10,312 bases of DNA from Pseudomonadota bacterium (GTDB taxonomy: Bacteria > Pseudomonadota > Alphaproteobacteria > Caulobacterales > Caulobacteraceae). Positions within the stretch are counted from its first letter, which is position 1. Each line of letters opens with the position of its first letter. Made by a program: the position numbers and the translations under genes. This document shows positions 6,616-10,312 of the stretch, one piece after another. The stretch covers positions 1 to 10,312 of the forward strand of contig JAEZIH010000295.1 of the NCBI GenBank assembly GCA_023416055.1, in the 5' to 3' direction. The notes under the pieces were generated by a model, which was not told the DNA's origin, made no database searches, and saw nothing but the letters and a program-made list of their open reading frames with translations.

Positions 6616-7086
6616 ATGAAGCCTCTGCTGATCGCCGCCGCCGTCCTCCTCGCCGTCCCCGCCGCCGCCCACGCCCAGGTGGCCGCCGGCACGGTGCCCA
6701 ACACCTTCGACGACCCCGCCGCCCGCACCCAGGCGGCGCAACAGCCCCGTCCCGCCCCTGCGCCCGCCCAGCCGGCGGTCTCGTCCACCCCGGCCAATGC
6801 GGACTCCGAAGAGGTGCTGCGCGACATCATCGCCGGCCTGCAGGCGGGTGAACTGGACTACGGCCGCTTCACGGAGACCCTCGCCGCCGCCGTGCGCGAG
6901 CAGGAAGAGGTGGTCACGCCGCTGGTGCAGGGCTTCGGCCCCCTGATCACCGTCTCCTTCGCCGGCAGCCGGGACGACATCGACATCTACAACGCCACCT
7001 TCGCCAACGCCTCCACCCAGTGGCTGATCGGCGTCAATGACGAGGGCAAGGTCTCGGCCATGCTGTTCCGTCCGGCCGAGGAATAG
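6616..7086 (+). CDS. small exported protein of unknown function
   Basis: The 156-residue product has a clear Sec signal peptide (residues 1-20, cleavage after AHA, before QVAAG). A Pro/Ala/Gln-rich flexible linker follows at about 21-62, and then a compact domain: a helix at 63-98 and a beta-rich end (FGPLITVSFAG, IDIYNATFANASTQWLIG, DEGKVSAMLFRP). The end resembles the small repeat-like domain attached to some serine hydrolase/beta-lactamase-fold proteins of Caulobacterales, with a DxYxVxFxNG...W.I.....GK pattern. This is a memory-based comparison, and no catalytic domain is attached here. The ATG has GGAG at 6605-6608 with 7-nt spacing. It begins 22 bp after ubiB, so it probably shares that transcript, and it is the last gene before a convergent hairpin. 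A role in the periplasm is expected; a link to ubiquinone is not implied by the sequence. Confidence 0.85.
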   Translation: MKPLLIAAAVLLAVPAAAHAQVAAGTVPNTFDDPAARTQAAQQPRPAPAPAQPAVSSTPANADSEEVLRDIIAGLQAGELDYGRFTETLAAAVREQEEVVTPLVQGFGPLITVSFAGSRDDIDIYNATFANASTQWLIGVNDEGKVSAMLFRPAEE

Positions 7087-7088
7087 AC

Positions 7089-7104
7089 GCCGGCCCCGGC
7101 CGGC
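7089..7104. terminator. hairpin between convergent genes
   Basis: GCCGGC (7089-7094) and GCCGGC (7099-7104) form a 6-bp stem with a CCCG loop in the 18-bp gap between the exported-protein gene and the yihY-family stop. The position fits a shared terminator for both strands. There is no T tract, so the call rests on position and base pairing only. Confidence 0.3.
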
Positions 7105-8334
7105 TCACAGCTTGCGGATGCGCCGCCGCAGCAGACGGTCCGACAGGGCCTCGGCGTGCTTCAGGGTGAAGGCCAGGGCGGCCGGATTGCCGCGGCGCGG
7201 CCCGACCGTGTCGGCCACCACGGCCCCTCGTTCGCCCAGTTCCGCCGGCGCCCCCGTGGTGGTGTCGATGGCCGTCTGGTGCTCGACCTCGGCGTTCAGT
7301 TCGGCCCCCATCAGGATGATCTGCACGCTCAGCCAGGTCCACAGCAGGAAGCCCATCATCGCCGCCAGCGGGCCGTAGGACGCCGTGCGCACGAAATTCT
7401 GCAGGTACCAGCTGAAGCCCAGCGACAGGGCAAGGCTCAGCACGGCGGCGAAGATCGCCCCCGGGGTCAGCCAGCGCCACCTCGCCCGGGCCCGGCAGGG
7501 ACCGAAGGCGTAGATCATCGTCAGGGCCGCGACATAGACCGCCAGCAGCACCGGCCAGCGGAACGGCGCCAGATGGGCCCAGTTCTCGGCCAGGCCGAAC
7601 ACCCCCAGCACCACCGGCACCCCGACCACCAGGCCCGCGGCCAGGAGGACGGCGAGCAGGCCGGACAGGGTGAAGCCCATGCAGATCAGGTTGTATTTGA
7701 CGATATTGCGCCGCTCGACCTCGTGATAGGCGACGTTCAGCCCGTAGAAGAGCACCTTGATCGCCCCGTTCGCAGTCCACAGCGACAGGGCCAGGGTCCA
7801 GACCAGGGTGAAGGTCAGCTCGGTCTGCGAGTTCTCGGCCAGGCGCTGCATCTCGCCGCCGAGGAACTCCGCCACCGGTCCCGGCAGCACCGAATACAGG
7901 AAGGTCAGCCGGTCCCAGGCGCCGTTCGGGTCCGCGAACAGGCCGTAGATGGTGACGAAGGCCGCCAGGGTCGGAAACAGCGACAGCACCACGAAGAAGG
8001 TCACCCCGCCGGCCACGAAGCCGACCCGGTCGCCGAAATAGGACGCCGCCACCCGCCAGAAAATGTCGACCCAGCCCTTGTGCGGAATATGCTCCGGCCT
8101 CTGCGCCAGCCGCCCGCGGCCCGGCTCCCTGGCCTCGAAGTCCTCGGGGACGGGCGGGCGCGGGGCCACGGGCTCCGGCCGCGGCGGACGCAGCTCCAGG
8201 CCGTATTTGTGGCCGTGGCGATAGAGCAGGTGCGCCGCCCCGGCGCCCGCCGCCAGACCCCCCGCCACCGCGCTGAGGATTCCCCACAGGCCGAGGCCGC
8301 CCCTTGCTCCAGACCGATCGCGCATCTCCGCCAC
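7105..8334 (-). CDS. YihY/BrkB family inner-membrane protein
   Basis: This is an integral membrane protein of the YihY/BrkB family (PF03631), often mislabelled ribonuclease BN; its transport or other role is not established. Family marks are FVAGGVTFFVVLSLFPTLAA (about 106-125) and the end YGPLAAMM then LMGAELNAEVEHQ (about 330-363). Membrane segments lie at roughly 104-132, 173-197, 222-254, 260-278, 299-321 and 330-352, the usual core. An additional hydrophobic segment at 14-38 and a Pro-rich linker (RPPRPEPVAPRPPVPEDFE) form an N-terminal extension. The C-terminus is long, charged and cytoplasmic. I chose the GTG start at 8334 because GGAG sits 5 nt upstream. An ATG three codons later (8325) has GGAG touching it with no spacer, so it is less well placed but remains possible. 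The gene is divergent from prmC, leaving a 73-bp shared promoter region (8335-8407) in which I see no convincing promoter. Confidence 0.9.
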   Translation of the reverse strand: MAEMRDRSGARGGLGLWGILSAVAGGLAAGAGAAHLLYRHGHKYGLELRPPRPEPVAPRPPVPEDFEAREPGRGRLAQRPEHIPHKGWVDIFWRVAASYFGDRVGFVAGGVTFFVVLSLFPTLAAFVTIYGLFADPNGAWDRLTFLYSVLPGPVAEFLGGEMQRLAENSQTELTFTLVWTLALSLWTANGAIKVLFYGLNVAYHEVERRNIVKYNLICMGFTLSGLLAVLLAAGLVVGVPVVLGVFGLAENWAHLAPFRWPVLLAVYVAALTMIYAFGPCRARARWRWLTPGAIFAAVLSLALSLGFSWYLQNFVRTASYGPLAAMMGFLLWTWLSVQIILMGAELNAEVEHQTAIDTTTGAPAELGERGAVVADTVGPRRGNPAALAFTLKHAEALSDRLLRRRIRKL

Positions 8335-8407
8335 AACGGCTCCGGTTGCAGGGCGTTCCGGCGCTGCCGCGCTTGAAATCTCCGCCCGTCCGGGCCAAGC
8401 CCCCGCC

Positions 8408-9298
8408 ATGACCGACGCCGCCGCCCCCACCCTGCTGACCGCCTGGAAGGCCGCCGCCGCCCGCCTCAAGTCCGGCGCCATCGACAGCCCGTCTATCGAC
8501 GCCCGCCTGCTGCTCGAGGTCGCCGCCGGCTGCACGCGCACCGACATCCTCACCGATCCCTACCGGGTCGTGACGCCGGACCAGCAGGTCGCGCTGGACG
8601 GCTATCTCGAGCGCCGCCTGCGCCGCGAGCCGGTGTCGCGCATCCTCGGCCGCAAGGGCTTCTGGAAGATCATGCTGAACGTCACCCCCGACGTGCTCAG
8701 CCCGCGCCCGGACACCGAAGCGATCCTCGACGTGGTGCTGCTGGCGTATCCGCCGCACCAGGCCTTCAACATGATCGACCTCGGGACCGGCTCGGGAGCC
8801 ATCCTGCTGGCGGTCCTGGCCGAGCGCGCCGGCGCCCGCGGGGTCGGCACGGACATCTCGACCGAGGCCTTGGCCGTCGCCCGCGAGAACGCCGCCAACC
8901 TCGACCTGGACACCCGCTGCGATTTCATCCGCACCGAGTGGGCGACCGGCTTCGGCGACCACAGCTTCGAAGTGGTCGTGTCCAATCCGCCCTACATCCC
9001 CACCGCCGACATCGCCGGCCTCGACCCCGAGGTGCGCGACCACGACCCGCATCTGGCGCTGGACGGCGGCCCCGACGGCCTGCAGGCCTATCGCGAGCTG
9101 GCCCCCGAAATCCGCCGCATCCTCAAGCCCGGCGGCCTCTTCGCGGTCGAGATCGGCTGGGACCAGGGCCCGCAGGTGAAGGCCCTGTTCGAGGAGGCCG
9201 GCTTCGACAACGTCATCGTGGTCAAGGACCTGTCCGACCGCGACCGCGTCGTCACCAACGGCCCCGCCCCGCGCACCACTCCCGTGCCGAAGATGTAA
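8408..9298 (+). CDS. prmC: peptide chain release factor N5-glutamine methyltransferase PrmC (HemK)
   Basis: PrmC methylates the glutamine of the GGQ motif in release factors RF1 and RF2, which improves translation termination. The 296-residue protein has the N-terminal helical domain that recognises the release factor (about 1-90), including SPSIDARLLLEVAAG, and a SAM-binding domain. Key marks are P99-R-P-D-T-E104 (the PRxxTE motif), motif I D124-L-G-T-G-S-G130, the acidic GTDIS strand end, and the catalytic N193-P-P-Y196 that binds the glutamine side chain. A conserved-looking DGGPDGLQAYRELAPE follows, then LKPGG. No clear ribosome binding site precedes the ATG, so it may have a short or absent leader. 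In many alphaproteobacteria the release factor gene prfA sits directly upstream; here that place is taken by the divergent yihY-family gene. DUF4167 follows downstream, as is usual. Confidence 0.96.
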   Translation: MTDAAAPTLLTAWKAAAARLKSGAIDSPSIDARLLLEVAAGCTRTDILTDPYRVVTPDQQVALDGYLERRLRREPVSRILGRKGFWKIMLNVTPDVLSPRPDTEAILDVVLLAYPPHQAFNMIDLGTGSGAILLAVLAERAGARGVGTDISTEALAVARENAANLDLDTRCDFIRTEWATGFGDHSFEVVVSNPPYIPTADIAGLDPEVRDHDPHLALDGGPDGLQAYRELAPEIRRILKPGGLFAVEIGWDQGPQVKALFEEAGFDNVIVVKDLSDRDRVVTNGPAPRTTPVPKM

Positions 9299-9300
9299 CT

Positions 9301-9315
9301 GCGGCCCGGCGCCGC
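9301..9315 (+). terminator. weak hairpin just after prmC
   Basis: GCGGC (9301-9305) and GCCGC (9311-9315) can form a 5-bp stem two bases after the prmC stop codon. No T tract follows. It might slow or end prmC transcripts before the promoter candidate at 9331, but such stems arise often by chance at this GC content. Confidence 0.2.
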
Positions 9316-9330
9316 CCATGAACAAGCCTC

Positions 9331-9359
9331 TTGGAAAGCGCCGCGTCACGCGCTAAGTC
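9331..9359 (+). promoter_or_regulatory. promoter candidate for the DUF4167 gene
   Basis: TTGGAAAG (9331-9338) is followed after 13 nt by GCTAAGTC (9352-9359). This is close to the Caulobacter housekeeping consensus TTGACGS-N10-14-GCTANAWC, with a single mismatch in the -10 box. It is the best promoter match I see in the window. Transcription would start near 9366, about 225 nt before the DUF4167 start codon, so the gene would have a long leader and need not depend on prmC read-through. Confidence 0.5.
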
Positions 9360-9591
9360 TTCGCTGTCTCCCACCCAAACGCACGCCAGTGGACCGCATC
9401 AGGCCCATCCGCGCGCGCCCAGGGCATCTGAAGGTCAGGCCAGCCGGCCCGGCGGACCAGGGGGCGACGACGGCTTTCCGATCACATCGTCAGCGGGGAT
9501 AGGCCCCGAGCGAAGCGGAACGACGAAACGGACGGCGACAGGCTGCATCTCGCAGGCCCGCCCGTCCCCTCACAAAGCACGGTAGCGTCCG
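9360..9591 (+). other. long untranslated leader / intergenic region before DUF4167
   Basis: No convincing gene lies in this stretch; an open frame starting with TTG at 9331 has irregular third-position composition and is probably not coding. Several short pairings are possible. GGGGC (9461-9465) can pair with GCCCC (9503-9507), enclosing GACGA (9466-9470) with TCGTC (9487-9491). A second GACGA (9522-9526) could compete for the same TCGTC, and TTCCG (9476-9480) could pair with CGGAA (9516-9520). These are 5-bp stems found by eye and may be chance. I do not recognise a known riboswitch or small RNA. The ribosome binding site before 9592 is weak. Confidence 0.4.
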
Positions 9592-10312
9592 ATGAGAGAT
9601 TTCAAGGGCATGAAGCGTCAGCGCGGACGCAACAGGAAGCCCGGCGGCGGCGGCGGCAACGCCAACGCGACCAACCCGAACCGTTCGTGGGACTCGCAGG
9701 GTCCGGAGAACATCAAGGTTCGCGGCAACGCCCAGACCGTCTACGAGCGCTACATGCAGCTGGCGCGCGACGCCGCCGCCGCCGGCGACCGCGTCCTGGC
9801 CGAGAACTACACCCAGCACGCCGAACACTATTTCCGCGTCCTGCGCGCCCTGCAGCCGTCGCGTCCGGTGTCCGAGATCGCCCAGCGCGAACTGGCCGGC
9901 CAGGGCTTCGACATCGACTTCGAGGACGAGACCGGGGCCCAGGCCGCCGCCATCCTCGCCGCCGAGAAGGCCGAGGCCGAGCGGCAGGCCGCCGCCGAGG
10001 CCCGCCAGCGCGAGAACGAGGAACGCCAGAACGCCGACCGCGAACGCCGTGAGGCCCGCGACCGCGACGACCGCGAGCCGCGCGCCGAGGGCGAGGCCGG
10101 CGAGGGCGGTCGCCGCGAGACCCGCCGTGAACGCTGGGAACGCCGTCAGCAGGAGCGCAACCAGCGCTTCGCCGCCGAGCGCGCCGAGGCCGAGCGTGGC
10201 GAGGGCGCCGGGTCCGAAACCCCCTCCGAAACCACCCCTGAGCCAGAGGCCGCCCCGGTCGAGGAGCGCGCCGGGCGTCCCCGCCGCGAGCGCCGCCCGC
10301 GCACCGAGGAGG
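9592..10312 (+). CDS. DUF4167 domain protein, 3' end beyond the window
   Basis: The frame is open from ATG 9592 to the right edge (240 complete codons), so the protein is cut by the window. The N-terminus is the DUF4167 domain (PF13763) of alphaproteobacteria. A basic start (MRDFKGMKRQRGRNRKPGG) and a five-glycine run lead into NRSWDSQGPENIKVRGNAQT, then YMQLARDAAAAGDRVLAENY and QHAEHYFRVL to about residue 87. After about residue 110 the sequence becomes a low-complexity Ala/Glu/Arg/Asp tail with AEAER repeated at about 128-132 and 199-203 (a 14-nt direct repeat at 9970-9983 and 10183-10196). Tryptophan and aromatic residues are almost absent from the tail. The composition suggests a disordered, nucleic-acid-binding protein, perhaps acting on RNA or ribosomes given its constant place after prmC; the function is not established. 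The (GGC)5 tract at 9643-9657 could vary in length between strains. Confidence 0.92.
   Translation, partial: MRDFKGMKRQRGRNRKPGGGGGNANATNPNRSWDSQGPENIKVRGNAQTVYERYMQLARDAAAAGDRVLAENYTQHAEHYFRVLRALQPSRPVSEIAQRELAGQGFDIDFEDETGAQAAAILAAEKAEAERQAAAEARQRENEERQNADRERREARDRDDREPRAEGEAGEGGRRETRRERWERRQQERNQRFAAERAEAERGEGAGSETPSETTPEPEAAPVEERAGRPRRERRPRTEE

Noticed and set aside
7105..8334. Calling the YihY-family protein ribonuclease BN.
   Set aside because: That name came from an early misassignment. True RNase BN/Z is a metallo-beta-lactamase-fold enzyme, whereas this is a multi-pass membrane protein.
8341..8407. TTGAAA at 8373-8378 as a -35 box for prmC.
   Set aside because: No acceptable -10 box lies 15-19 nt downstream.
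3508..8430. Three proteins starting with the same MTDA residues (3508, 4231, 8408), which could mean a shared targeting signal or recent duplication.
   Set aside because: The similarity stops after a few residues and codons differ. MTDA-like starts are common in GC-rich alphaproteobacteria.
9318..9356. A 12-codon frame encoding a basic peptide (MNKPLGKRRVTR) after prmC, which might be a leader peptide.
   Set aside because: It has no ribosome binding site and overlaps the best promoter candidate, whose transcript would begin after it. The length is within chance.
9420..9580. A possible known structured RNA (SRP RNA, RNase P RNA, tmRNA or 6S RNA) in the leader.
   Set aside because: I could not find the conserved core sequences of any of these, such as the SRP tip loop or the RNase P signature bases.
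9331..9585. An 84-codon open frame starting with TTG between prmC and the DUF4167 gene.
   Set aside because: Its third codon positions lack the strong G/C preference of real genes here, it has no ribosome binding site, and the product is a low-complexity Pro/Ser mix.

Overview
The window is a gene-dense, very GC-rich stretch of bacterial chromosome. It most likely comes from an alphaproteobacterium of the Caulobacterales (Brevundimonas, Caulobacter or Phenylobacterium type). The reasons are the strong G/C preference at third codon positions, the DUF4167 gene directly after prmC (a typical alphaproteobacterial pairing), UbiE/UbiB ubiquinone enzymes, and one promoter-like element close to the published Caulobacter housekeeping consensus. 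The genus is an inference. I see no insertion sequence, prophage gene, CRISPR array, toxin-antitoxin pair or defence gene, so this looks like ordinary core or near-core chromosome.

Layout from left to right. A tRNA-Arg(CCG) gene lies on the minus strand at the left edge, divergent from a DUF885 lipoprotein gene (208-1500, plus). A hairpin then separates it from a convergent minus-strand pair: a pterin-4a-carbinolamine dehydratase (PCD) followed, with an ATGA overlap, by a classical short-chain dehydrogenase (SDR). A 144-bp divergent spacer leads to a plus-strand run of five closely spaced genes (2763-7086): a Crp/Fnr-type regulator, a single-pass membrane protein of unknown function, ubiE, ubiB, and a small exported protein. 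A second convergent hairpin separates this run from a minus-strand YihY/BrkB-family membrane protein (7105-8334). That gene diverges from prmC (8408-9298, plus). prmC is followed by a 293-bp non-coding stretch with a good promoter candidate, then a DUF4167 gene that runs off the right edge.

How the genes may work together. UbiE (C-methylation) and UbiB (a kinase-like ATPase needed for the pathway) act in ubiquinone biosynthesis. Tight spacing suggests the membrane protein before them and the exported protein after them are transcribed with them, and possibly the Crp/Fnr regulator too. The PCD-SDR pair is translationally coupled and might be a pterin recycling unit, although the SDR substrate cannot be read from sequence. 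PrmC methylates the GGQ glutamine of release factors. DUF4167 proteins look like basic, disordered, probably nucleic-acid-associated proteins.

No obviously new system is visible. The best leads are the PCD-SDR coupling, the possible regulator-ubiquinone operon, the C-terminal CxCY motif of the regulator, and the roughly 230-nt leader of the DUF4167 gene.
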